A DNA stretch of 51,526 bases from the NCBI GenBank assembly GCA_008015595.1, contig SSFW01000051.1, positions 1-51,526 of the forward strand, read 5' to 3'. Made by a program: the position numbers and the translations under genes. This document shows, one piece after another, positions 8,571 to 16,690 of the stretch. The notes under the pieces were generated by a model. That model was given only the letters and a program-made list of their open reading frames with translations, searched no databases and had not been told where the DNA came from. Within the stretch, counting starts at the first letter, position 1, and the number at the start of each line of letters is the position of its first letter. This DNA comes from Nitrosomonas sp. (GTDB lineage: Bacteria > Pseudomonadota > Gammaproteobacteria > Burkholderiales > Nitrosomonadaceae).

Positions 8571-9638
8571 GTGCTAGCTCATCAAAAAATTCTAGTTGTT
8601 GTTCCTGCTCGTGGCGGAAGTAAAGGGGTGCCACTAAAGAATTTGCGCAAAATAGGCGGCATTTCTTTGGTCGAACGAGTTGGTTTATTGATTCAGAAGT
8701 TAGACTGGGTTGACCGTGCCGTGGTTTCAACCGATCATCCTGAAATTGCAAAGGTCGCAGAGGCGGTTGGGCTGGCTGTGCCATTTTGGCGTTCAGCAGA
8801 ACTAGCGGGAGACCAAGTGGGAGATATCCCTGTGCTCCAGCATGCGCTCCGTGCTACCGAGGCAGTGGACGAGACTCAGTATGATATTATCGTCATGTTG
8901 CAACCCACATCACCGCTAAGGCGAGTGGAGCATGTTGTTGCAACGGTGGAGAAGCTGATTGCAGGGAATTTTGATGCAGTTTGGACTATAAGTCCGACTG
9001 ATTTAAAATATCATCCGCTAAAACAGTTAAGCTTAGATGATAGAGGAGCATTAAATCTATGGGATAAGGAAGGTGCTCATATCGTTGCACGACAGCAGCT
9101 TCATCAAACCTACTACCGCAATGGCGCAGTCTACGGGCTTACACGCGACTGTTTGCTCAATCAAGCTTCACTATTAGGAACCCATAGTTCTGCAGTGGTT
9201 ATCCCTGAATTCATGCTAAGTATTGATACGGAAGAAGATTTTGCAATTGTGGAAAAACACCTTGCGATGAGGGAAAACCAGCATGATCTTAATCTTAATA
9301 ATGCAGCTATTAAGGAAACACATTCTCCTGGTTCCAAAGTGTTTGTAATTGACATTGATGGCGTTATTGCCTCACTCATTGCGAATAATGACTATGCACT
9401 TTGTCAACCAATCAACAAAAATATTGAAATGATTAATGCTTTATATCGGGCGGGACATCGAATTGTATTATTTACAGCGCGAGGCTCAATGACCGGTATT
9501 GACTGGTCTGAAATAACCCGACAACAGTTAACAGATTGGCAAGTGCTTCATCATGATTTGAAATTTGGTAAGCCGGCTGCTGATTTTTATATCGATGATC
9601 GGATGATTTTATTGGATGAAACGAGCCGCTTTATCTAA
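8571..9638 (+). CDS. CMP-sugar synthetase (NeuA-like) fused to a HAD-like domain
   Basis: Residues about 1-230 form a cytidylyltransferase of the acylneuraminate/KDO type with the nucleotide-binding signature VPARGGSKGVPLKNL and MLQPTSPLR. It activates a 2-keto-3-deoxy sugar acid as its CMP derivative. Residues about 248-355 are a second domain starting VFVIDIDGVIASL, a HAD motif I with DxDG, followed by LFTARGS and FYIDDRMILL, matching HAD motifs II and IV. The start is GTG at 8571, 20 nt after the previous stop. Such a HAD half could dephosphorylate the 9-phosphate product of a NeuB-type synthase; that role is inferred. Confidence 0.83.
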   Translation: MLAHQKILVVVPARGGSKGVPLKNLRKIGGISLVERVGLLIQKLDWVDRAVVSTDHPEIAKVAEAVGLAVPFWRSAELAGDQVGDIPVLQHALRATEAVDETQYDIIVMLQPTSPLRRVEHVVATVEKLIAGNFDAVWTISPTDLKYHPLKQLSLDDRGALNLWDKEGAHIVARQQLHQTYYRNGAVYGLTRDCLLNQASLLGTHSSAVVIPEFMLSIDTEEDFAIVEKHLAMRENQHDLNLNNAAIKETHSPGSKVFVIDIDGVIASLIANNDYALCQPINKNIEMINALYRAGHRIVLFTARGSMTGIDWSEITRQQLTDWQVLHHDLKFGKPAADFYIDDRMILLDETSRFI

Positions 9639-9672
9639 GTCAGTAGCGTAACTAAAAAATAATAAATGTGAT

Positions 9673-11184
9673 TTGATATCGAATATGGGTGAACTATTTG
9701 ATCGGCTGTATATTTTTGAAATGGCTAATAACCATGAGGGTTCTGTAGCGCATGGATTAAAAATTATCGATGTCGTTGCTAATTTAGCCAAGAAGCACCA
9801 AATTAAAGCGGCAGTTAAATTACAATTACGCGAATTAGAAACCTTCATTCATCCTGATTACAAGCAGCGAGAGGACATCAAGCATATTAAACGTTTTGAG
9901 AGTGCGCGACTAAATTTTCAGGATTTCGAGGAACTCGTAGAGGCTATCCACCATCATCATCTTATTTCAGTTGCAACTCCCTTCGATGAGTCATCTGTAG
10001 CTAATTGTCAAAAATTAGGAATCCAAATCTTAAAATTGGCAAGTTGTTCAGCTACCGATTGGCCTCTGATGACAGCAATGGCAGAAGTAAAAAAGCCAAT
10101 TATTGCTTCGACCGGGGGGCTCGGTATCTCTGATATTGATCATTTAGTCAGTTTTTTTTATAAACGAGTGCCAGCGTTTGCATTGATGCATTGTGTTTCA
10201 ATTTACCCGACACCGAATGATCGTATTCACATGAATTTTTTAGGAAAAATGATTCGTCGTTATCCTTACGTGAAAGTAGGTTATTCAGGACATGAGTCAC
10301 CCGAAAATAGAATGGGGGTAATGGCAGCGGTGGCAAAGGGCGCTCAATTACTTGAGCGCCATATTGGCGTGCCAGCAGCAGATATTAAATTGAATCGCTA
10401 TTCTTTAGACCCCGATCAGGCTGATCATTGGGTATCGGCTGCAGAAGAGATGAGAGAAATCTGTGGAGGTGATGATCATAAGTTTATCGGTGAAGACGAA
10501 ATAGTTTCGTTGCGCGAGCTTCAGCGAGGGGTCTATGTAAAGCAACAGGTAAAACAAGGTACACCGATTCTTGATGATGACGTTTTTTTTGCGATGCCAT
10601 GTGCTGAGGGTCAGTTGACTAGCGGGGAATTTGGGCAGCTTCGCGCAAAATTTATTGCCACACAGGACTATGTCCCAGGAGCGGCTCTCTATGAGAAAAC
10701 CGAACAAGACTCCATTCGAATGGTAAGGGAGATTGTACATGATACAAAAGGTTTGCTTTATGAAGCCGGGATTGAATTAGGGAAGGATTATCAAATTGAA
10801 ATTTCCCATCATTATGGTTTGTCAAAATTTCGAGAAATGGGATGTGTTTTGATCAATCTGATAAATCGAGAATACTGTTATAAGCTACTTATCATGTTGC
10901 CGGGTCAGAAACATCCTCCGCACTTGCATCAACAGAAAGAAGAAACTTTTTATTTATTATGGGGCGATATAACCGTCAATCTTCGAGATTCGGGTGAGGT
11001 TAGCATGAAGCCTGGCGATAGGCTGTTGATACATAGAGGAATATTGCATGATTTCATGACGAAATCCGGGGCGATTGTGGCTGAGATTTCGACGCATAGC
11101 ATTGTTGGAGATTCCTACTATGAAAACAAAGAAATAGCACGACTTGATTCGATTCAGCGAAAAACATTTGTTGAGAGTTGGTAG
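9673..11184 (+). CDS. NeuB-like sugar-acid synthase with SAF and cupin domains
   Basis: Residues about 10-265 match the NeuB TIM barrel, with FEMANNHEGS, STGGLGISDI, GYSGHE and LLERHIG. NeuB enzymes condense phosphoenolpyruvate with an aldose to give sialic-acid-like nonulosonates. An SAF/antifreeze-like domain follows (about 277-340, RELQRGVYVKQQVKQGTPI). A cupin occupies the end (about 390-490, PPHLHQQKEETFYLLWGD and LLIHRGILHDF), with the histidines expected to bind metal. At 503 aa it is far longer than a plain NeuB (about 340-350). The start is TTG 9673 or more likely ATG 9685; neither has a clear ribosome site. It closes the sugar cluster. No NeuC-type epimerase is in the window. Confidence 0.83.
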   Translation: MISNMGELFDRLYIFEMANNHEGSVAHGLKIIDVVANLAKKHQIKAAVKLQLRELETFIHPDYKQREDIKHIKRFESARLNFQDFEELVEAIHHHHLISVATPFDESSVANCQKLGIQILKLASCSATDWPLMTAMAEVKKPIIASTGGLGISDIDHLVSFFYKRVPAFALMHCVSIYPTPNDRIHMNFLGKMIRRYPYVKVGYSGHESPENRMGVMAAVAKGAQLLERHIGVPAADIKLNRYSLDPDQADHWVSAAEEMREICGGDDHKFIGEDEIVSLRELQRGVYVKQQVKQGTPILDDDVFFAMPCAEGQLTSGEFGQLRAKFIATQDYVPGAALYEKTEQDSIRMVREIVHDTKGLLYEAGIELGKDYQIEISHHYGLSKFREMGCVLINLINREYCYKLLIMLPGQKHPPHLHQQKEETFYLLWGDITVNLRDSGEVSMKPGDRLLIHRGILHDFMTKSGAIVAEISTHSIVGDSYYENKEIARLDSIQRKTFVESW

Positions 11185-11486
11185 TAGATTATTGGTTTCA
11201 TTGTTTATTTACTGCTTTTCAGATTCTTAATAAATAGTTTGTGAACTGTATCAAATAAATAAAATTTCCGAATCGAGCTGTTGCTATTAAACAACATTTA
11301 CATAATATCGTCTTGACAGGAAAATCACCCTTATATAAGCTCCAACGTCAACGAATATGAGACACTTGTGTTTATTTAGCAACGAAATAACAGTATATTT
11401 AAACCATATCCAGGTTGGGTTAGCGTCAGTATCTGTCGTGCTTATAAACATAAGATGACCAGCACTATTACTTCTAGGGGAAGATC
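11185..11486. promoter_or_regulatory. Intergenic leader before the acyl-AMP ligase operon
   Basis: About 300 nt with no credible gene. A TTGACA at 11313-11318 is followed after a short 15-nt spacer by TATAAG (11334-11339), a possible sigma-70 promoter. It would give a leader of roughly 140 nt. Apart from this I see nothing defined in it. Confidence 0.35.
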
Positions 11487-13325
11487 TTGAGTTCGACAAT
11501 AATCAAGCTGGGTGATCCAACAATGCAAGAATCTGATTTTCATCCTTCAGACGAAGTATCTGTAAAAATGATACCTACGCCAACGCTTAATGAATTAAGT
11601 CAAAGATTGGCCGATTTTGAGACATTAACAGATGCTTTAGAGTATGCCGCGAAGGGTGTTACGGGCTATAATTTTTATGATGCGAAGGGAGGGCTGCGCT
11701 CAGTACTTCCTTATCGTACACTTAAAGTGAATGCGCAATCTAAGGCAAGGAGATTGCTGTCACTGGGTTTTTCACATGGTAGTCGGGTTGCGCTTATTGC
11801 TGATACATCGCCCGAGTTTATCGAGTTGTTTTTTGCTTGCCGCTATGCGGGTTTAGTTCCGTTTGCAATGCCTATCCCTGTTAATCTGGGTAGTCATTCG
11901 ATCTATGTTCGCCAATTACAGGGAATGCTTGAGAGTAGTGGTGCAAGTGCTGCAATTGCGAATCTTGATTATCTAAGCTTTCTTAAAGAAGCAAGTGATG
12001 GATTAAGCAATGATCATCTAAAATGGGTTGGAACATCAGCTCAGTTGGACTTGCTTCCTAAGTCAGATAAGGCACTTAAATCTAATACACCGAGCGAAAC
12101 AGCATATTTGCAATTTACTTCTGGTAGTACCCGTATGCCACGGGGTGTTGTAATTACGGAAGAAGCTTTGATGTGTAATCTACGTGGTATCGTTCGTAAT
12201 GGTTTAGATGTTAATCCAGGCGATCGTTGCGCTTCATGGTTACCGTTTTATCATGACATGGGTTTAGTTGGACTTGTGTTGTCTCCTATGGCCGCTCAAC
12301 TTACGGTCGATTATTTAGCTACACGAGATTTTGCAATTAGACCTTTACAGTGGTTAAAGTTGATAAGTCGTAATCGTTGCACAATTGCATTTAGCCAACC
12401 TTTTGGTCTTAAACTTTGTGCTCTTCGTGTTCGAGATTCTGATTTGGAAGAATTAGATCTCAGTTGCTGGCGTGCTGCGGGCATTGGGGCAGAAATGATT
12501 CGTCCAGAAATTTTGAGGAATTTCGCAGATAAATTTGCTTCAGCTGGATTTAGTGATCGTGCTTTTTTACCTTGCTATGGTTTGGCTGAATCAACACTTG
12601 CCGTATCGTTTACCAAGATTAATCGTGGTATTGAGAGCTTGAAGGTCGATACCAAAACGCTCGTGGAAAAAAGAATGGCGGTGCGAGTGCAAGCTGAAGG
12701 TAGGAAGTTTAATGAATTCGTTAATTGCGGTCGGCCTCTGCCAGAGCATACAGTAAAGATTGTAGATGAGAATGGTCAAGAGTTACCACAAATGATGGTT
12801 GGTAGTGTACTTGTCAAAGGCGGTAGCATTATGACAGGATACTTCAATAATCAAGAAGAAACCGATAAAGCTTTAAAATCAGGTGGTTGGCTTGATACTG
12901 GTGATATTGGTTTTTTATTTGATGGCGATCTCTATATAACAGGACGCAAAACGGATGTTATTATCGTTAACGGTAGAAATATACGTGCTCAAGATATTGA
13001 AGAATTAGCTGAACAGCAATCAGAAGTTAGATCGCGCGAAGCATCGGCATTTGGTATCAGTGATTCAAATGGCGCAACAACTGTTGTATTAGTCGTTGAA
13101 TGTCGTCTCACTTCGATGGAAGAGCGACAATTACTGATAAATCGTTTACAACAGTTAGTGTATATGGCATTTGGGGTTAATTGCTTAGTTGAGCTGGTTC
13201 CTCCTCATACACTGCCTAGGACTTCATCAGGTAAATTATCTCGATTTGCAGCACGTCAGGGATTCTTGCAGCGTGCGAATATGATCGATCAATTACCAAC
13301 AGCTTCATTATCTGGAGATAGATAA
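11487..13325 (+). CDS. Fatty acyl-AMP ligase / acyl-ACP synthetase
   Basis: Adenylate-forming enzyme of 612 aa. Motifs are YLQFTSGSTRMPRGVVIT (A3), SWLPFYHDMGLVG, YGLAESTLAVSF (A5), and WLDTGDIGF with LYITGRKTDVIIVNGRN (A7/A8). It ends LPRTSSGKLSR, which carries the usual catalytic lysine. HDMGLVG and GLAEST are typical of the FAAL group, which loads fatty acids on ACPs rather than CoA. The TTG start at 11487 is supported by AGGGGAAG a few bases upstream. It is first in a four-gene operon (SDR 6 nt after, then ACP, then SPT-like enzyme). The partner in this reaction is most likely the ACP at 14269. Confidence 0.88.
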   Translation: MSSTIIKLGDPTMQESDFHPSDEVSVKMIPTPTLNELSQRLADFETLTDALEYAAKGVTGYNFYDAKGGLRSVLPYRTLKVNAQSKARRLLSLGFSHGSRVALIADTSPEFIELFFACRYAGLVPFAMPIPVNLGSHSIYVRQLQGMLESSGASAAIANLDYLSFLKEASDGLSNDHLKWVGTSAQLDLLPKSDKALKSNTPSETAYLQFTSGSTRMPRGVVITEEALMCNLRGIVRNGLDVNPGDRCASWLPFYHDMGLVGLVLSPMAAQLTVDYLATRDFAIRPLQWLKLISRNRCTIAFSQPFGLKLCALRVRDSDLEELDLSCWRAAGIGAEMIRPEILRNFADKFASAGFSDRAFLPCYGLAESTLAVSFTKINRGIESLKVDTKTLVEKRMAVRVQAEGRKFNEFVNCGRPLPEHTVKIVDENGQELPQMMVGSVLVKGGSIMTGYFNNQEETDKALKSGGWLDTGDIGFLFDGDLYITGRKTDVIIVNGRNIRAQDIEELAEQQSEVRSREASAFGISDSNGATTVVLVVECRLTSMEERQLLINRLQQLVYMAFGVNCLVELVPPHTLPRTSSGKLSRFAARQGFLQRANMIDQLPTASLSGDR

Positions 13326-13331
13326 TTCTAA

Positions 13332-14264
13332 ATGCATCAAGTAGTGGCGGTTACAGGTGCCACAGGGTTTATTGGGCAGAATCTACTTGATGCATTAATC
13401 CATGATGGGTGGTTAGTAAACGCACTCACTAGAAAGCAACCGTCTAAAAATCATCATAAAAATATCAAATGGGTTTTGGGTGATCTTGATGATCACACTG
13501 CGCTTCTAGAGCTTGTTACGAGAGCTTCTGTAATTATTCATTGTGCTGGTTTGGTTAGGGGAAACTCGCCAGAGGTTTTCTTCCACGCTAATGCGATAGG
13601 TACTGAGAATTTACTGAAAGCTGTAGCATCAGTAAAGCTTAACCCTCGTTTTCTCCTGATTTCATCGCTTGCTGCAAGAGAACCGACATTGTCATGGTAT
13701 GCAGAGAGTAAATCTAAAGCAGAACAAATTACGCTTCATTATTTGCACGATGTCGGTATTTCATATGCTATTTTTCGACCATCAGCTGTTTACGGACCCG
13801 GTGATAAAGAGTTGTTACCGGTATTCCAGGCATCTCGCTATGGTATCGTACCTGTAGTTGGTAATTTCGAGAATCGGTTTGGTTTGCTACATGTCAGTGA
13901 TTTAGTCGAGCTTATTTGTTATTGGTTAAATAATGAAAGCTTTACGAATGGAACTTACGAGATTGACGATGCAACACCTGGCGGATATAGTTACCAATCT
14001 GTCGCAGAAATCGCTCAGCAGATTCTCCATAGACCGGTTAGGTGTATTAAATTACCTGGAAAGTTAATACAGCAGATTGCAAGCATGAATTTATGGCTAT
14101 CTAAGTTTCTGAATTATTCGCCCATGCTGACACCAGGTAAATTTCGTGAATTACAGCATCCGAACTGGGTATGTGATATGAGTTTGTTTAAGCAGAAGGG
14201 AATCAACTGGGCTCCCCATACTTCGCTTCGCGAAGCGCTCCCCAATTTAATAAAATCTAAATAG
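13332..14264 (+). CDS. Extended SDR, candidate ceramide reductase (CerR-like)
   Basis: NAD-dependent epimerase/dehydratase of 310 aa. The dinucleotide motif is TGATGFIG near the N-terminus, with catalytic Y123 and K127 in SWYAESKSK and a serine pair in LLISSLAA. By sequence alone it could act on a nucleotide sugar. Its place between an acyl-AMP ligase and an ACP plus serine palmitoyltransferase matches the Caulobacter sphingolipid locus, where the equivalent SDR (CerR) reduces the 3-keto group of the ceramide intermediate. The function is therefore assigned by context. Confidence 0.75.
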   Translation: MHQVVAVTGATGFIGQNLLDALIHDGWLVNALTRKQPSKNHHKNIKWVLGDLDDHTALLELVTRASVIIHCAGLVRGNSPEVFFHANAIGTENLLKAVASVKLNPRFLLISSLAAREPTLSWYAESKSKAEQITLHYLHDVGISYAIFRPSAVYGPGDKELLPVFQASRYGIVPVVGNFENRFGLLHVSDLVELICYWLNNESFTNGTYEIDDATPGGYSYQSVAEIAQQILHRPVRCIKLPGKLIQQIASMNLWLSKFLNYSPMLTPGKFRELQHPNWVCDMSLFKQKGINWAPHTSLREALPNLIKSK

Positions 14265-14268
14265 AACT

Positions 14269-14526
14269 ATGAATGAAGTGACGCAAGAAGGAATCCTAAA
14301 GCTATTATGCCAGCGATTAACCGGTCTGACTAAAGCAGACTTCGAGATAACATCAGAAACTAATCTCATTACGCAATTGGCAATAGATTCGATAAAGCTA
14401 TTAAATTTGATTATGGAAATTGAGGATAATTTTGATATTTCAGTTCCTGTTAATGCACTTACTGATGTAATAACTGTTCGAGACTTAGCGGATTTGATTT
14501 ATCGAATTAAATCGGAGTCGAAATGA
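14269..14526 (+). CDS. Dedicated acyl carrier protein
   Basis: Acidic protein of 85 aa with the phosphopantetheine site DSIK at S41 (TQLAIDSIKLLNLIMEIE). It is clearly different from the housekeeping AcpP at 34835, which has [10 protein letters not shown]. It starts 4 nt after the SDR gene and overlaps the next gene by 4 nt, so it is coupled to both. It probably carries the fatty acyl chain made by the acyl-AMP ligase and hands it to the palmitoyltransferase-like enzyme. Confidence 0.85.
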   Translation: MNEVTQEGILKLLCQRLTGLTKADFEITSETNLITQLAIDSIKLLNLIMEIEDNFDISVPVNALTDVITVRDLADLIYRIKSESK

Positions 14527-15707
14527 GTCTGTTAGAAAAGCTCGATCAAGCTGCTGCAGCTAGAAAAGCACAATTGCCAGGTGGGATTGGTGCATTTGGT
14601 ATACCGATAGAAGCCATTTATTCCGCGACGGAAGCGCGTATTGAAGGTCGCAAAATATTATTATTTGGAACCAATAATTACCTAGGGCTGAGTTTTTCAT
14701 CAGAATGCCGAGAAGCTGCTCATGCAGCGATTGATGAAGAAGGAACTGGAACGACGGGATCCCGGATGGCCAATGGTAATTATTCTGGACATCGAGCGCT
14801 TGAAGCTGAGTTCGCAGATTTTTATCATTGCCGTTCCAGTATCGTTTTTACTACGGGTTATCAAGCGAATCTAGGAACTATTTCAGCATTATTAGGAAAA
14901 GGCGATGTTGCGCTCATCGATGGCGATTCACATGCCAGTATTTACGATGGTTGTATACTCAGTGGTGCAGATATTATCCGTTTCCGCCATAATGATAAGG
15001 ATGACTTAGAGAAACGATTACGTCGCTTGGGGGAACGAAGTAAAAATACGCTCATTATTGCTGAGGGTATCTATAGTATGTTAGGAGACCAAGCGCCCCT
15101 GGTCGACATTGTCAATTTAAAAAAACAATATGGCAGCTTACTTTTATTGGATGAGGCCCATTCCTTAGGGGTGTTAGGAGAAACCGGGCAAGGATTAGTC
15201 GAGAAAACAGGACTAAATCATGAAGTTGATTTTATAACTGGAACATTTAGTAAGAGTCTCTGTGGGATTGGCGGATATTGTGTTAGTAATCATGAGCAGC
15301 TTGATCAAATGCGCTATGTGAGTCATCCTTATATTTTTACGGCGTCTCCTTCTCCTGCAACCATTGCGGCTACTCGTGCCGCATTAAAAATTTTAAGGAC
15401 TGCAACAGAGTTAAGAAAAGTGCTTTGGCAGAATGCAGAACAGCTCTATAGCGCATTAAAAGATATTGGATATCAGTTAGGCCCTCAGCCAGGACCTATT
15501 GTGGCAATTATTCTCGATAATCCAGAACAAGCGCTTGCTCTGTGGAATGGCCTCATGACAGCAAATATTTATGTGAATTTAATTTTGCCCCCTGCGGCTC
15601 CTGAAGGAAAATCGTTAGTTCGATGTAGTATTAATGCAGCCCATACGCCCGAACAGATTCATTACGTTTCACAAGTGTTATCAGAGTTATATACTAAGTT
15701 GCATTAG
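14523..15707 (+). CDS. spt: Serine palmitoyltransferase-like alpha-oxoamine synthase
   Basis: PLP-dependent enzyme of 394 aa that joins an amino acid to an acyl thioester with loss of CO2. The PLP lysine is K244 in GTFSKSL, with D210 and H213 (LLDEAHSLG) and the ring-stacking H136 (GDSHASIY). The stretch GTFSKS followed by GGYCVSNH and PYIFTAS resembles bacterial serine palmitoyltransferase more than BioF or Kbl. The neighbouring ACP and acyl-AMP ligase support an ACP-bound acyl donor. The product would be 3-ketosphinganine, the first sphingolipid intermediate. BioF-like activity cannot be fully excluded. The ATG overlaps the ACP stop by 4 nt. Confidence 0.82.
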   Translation: MSLLEKLDQAAAARKAQLPGGIGAFGIPIEAIYSATEARIEGRKILLFGTNNYLGLSFSSECREAAHAAIDEEGTGTTGSRMANGNYSGHRALEAEFADFYHCRSSIVFTTGYQANLGTISALLGKGDVALIDGDSHASIYDGCILSGADIIRFRHNDKDDLEKRLRRLGERSKNTLIIAEGIYSMLGDQAPLVDIVNLKKQYGSLLLLDEAHSLGVLGETGQGLVEKTGLNHEVDFITGTFSKSLCGIGGYCVSNHEQLDQMRYVSHPYIFTASPSPATIAATRAALKILRTATELRKVLWQNAEQLYSALKDIGYQLGPQPGPIVAIILDNPEQALALWNGLMTANIYVNLILPPAAPEGKSLVRCSINAAHTPEQIHYVSQVLSELYTKLH

Positions 15708-15776
15708 TGTTATTTTACGTATATCGGGAATTACTTCATTGTTTTCTATCCGTCTATAAGATAGATTTTCTCTCGT

Positions 15777-16535
15777 ATGAAAGATTGGATTACACCAGAA
15801 TGGCCGTCTCCTGCTAATGTGCGAGCGCTATTTACAACTCGGCAAGGTGGTGTGAGTCAGGATGTTGAGGGGAAGTATGCTGGGCTGAATTTAGGTGATC
15901 ACGTTGAAGATGATCATGCGCTAGTTCAGCAAAATCGGCAATTATTGAGAAATTATCTTCCGAGCGATCCATGCTGGCTTAAACAGATACATGGATCTAG
16001 ATTTGTCTGGGTTGATGCATTGAAAAGTGAGTATCATGATTTTGAAGCCGATGCTGCCTTATCGCGGACTCAAGGGGTCGTATGTGCTGTTTTAGTGGCC
16101 GATTGTTTACCGATACTGCTATGTAATCGAGGAGGAAGCATTGTTGGGGCTATTCATGCAGGATGGCGAGGGCTAGCAAGTGGAGTGATCGAGAATGCCG
16201 TTTATGGGATGAATTGCAGAACTTCAGATGTCATTGCTTGGCTTGGTCCGGCAATTAGTAATCAGTACTTTGAAGTGGGTGAAGAAGTAAGAGACACTTT
16301 TGTTAATCAGGATGGTCAATCCAGCTTAGCCTTTTTTGCCTCGACAGATACTGGAAAATGGTTTGCAGATATATTTATGCTAGCAAAACAAAGATTGGTT
16401 AATTTAGGGATAAATCAAATATATGGTGGGGGTGAATGTACTTATAGTAATCCCTCCCAATTTTATTCCTATCGACGTGATAAAAGAACTGGACGGATGG
16501 CTGCATTAATATGGTTGTCAGCACTAAATGTTTGA
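15777..16535 (+). CDS. pgeF: Peptidoglycan editing factor PgeF (YfiH/laccase-domain)
   Basis: Purine nucleoside phosphorylase/laccase-domain protein (252 aa). In E. coli the homologue removes wrongly incorporated L-serine from UDP-MurNAc-peptide. Typical motifs are ALFTTRQGGVSQ near the start, WLKQIHGS, VLVADCLPILL with the metal-binding cysteine, and IHAGWRGLASGVIENAV. The C-terminus has GGGECTYSNP and FYSYRRDKRTGR. It follows the spt-like gene by 69 nt and is followed by a strong terminator hairpin. I see no metabolic link to the sphingolipid genes. Confidence 0.92.
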   Translation: MKDWITPEWPSPANVRALFTTRQGGVSQDVEGKYAGLNLGDHVEDDHALVQQNRQLLRNYLPSDPCWLKQIHGSRFVWVDALKSEYHDFEADAALSRTQGVVCAVLVADCLPILLCNRGGSIVGAIHAGWRGLASGVIENAVYGMNCRTSDVIAWLGPAISNQYFEVGEEVRDTFVNQDGQSSLAFFASTDTGKWFADIFMLAKQRLVNLGINQIYGGGECTYSNPSQFYSYRRDKRTGRMAALIWLSALNV

Positions 16536-16623
16536 GTTGGCGTACACTGACTTTGGTTAGATGGTCATGACTGAAATAAACTATATTAAGATTTAAGTAA
16601 TTCTGATCGTGAATGTATAGATG

Positions 16624-16667
16624 AAAATCCAGCACTCGGATGTTTACGTGCTGGATTTTGTTTTTTT
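16624..16667 (+). terminator. Strong intrinsic terminator hairpin just before the ZIP gene
   Basis: A perfect 12-bp stem (AAAATCCAGCAC at 16624-16635, GTGCTGGATTTT at 16648-16659) with a 12-nt loop is followed by GTTTTTTT. It lies 88 nt after pgeF and only 23 nt before the ATG of the ZIP transporter, so it may act as an attenuator for that gene as well as a terminator for the operon before it. Confidence 0.85.
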
Positions 16668-16690
16668 GATAGATAATTCTGAATAATTTT

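Noticed and set aside
11287-11499. Minus-strand 70-codon frame upstream of the acyl-AMP ligase
   Set aside because: No ribosome site or family resemblance; it overlaps the ligase start and the probable promoter region.
14523-15707. BioF (biotin) or Kbl (threonine catabolism) as the identity of the PLP enzyme
   Set aside because: No bio genes or threonine dehydrogenase are adjacent, while an ACP, an acyl-AMP ligase and an SDR are; the local motifs around the PLP lysine also fit serine palmitoyltransferase better.
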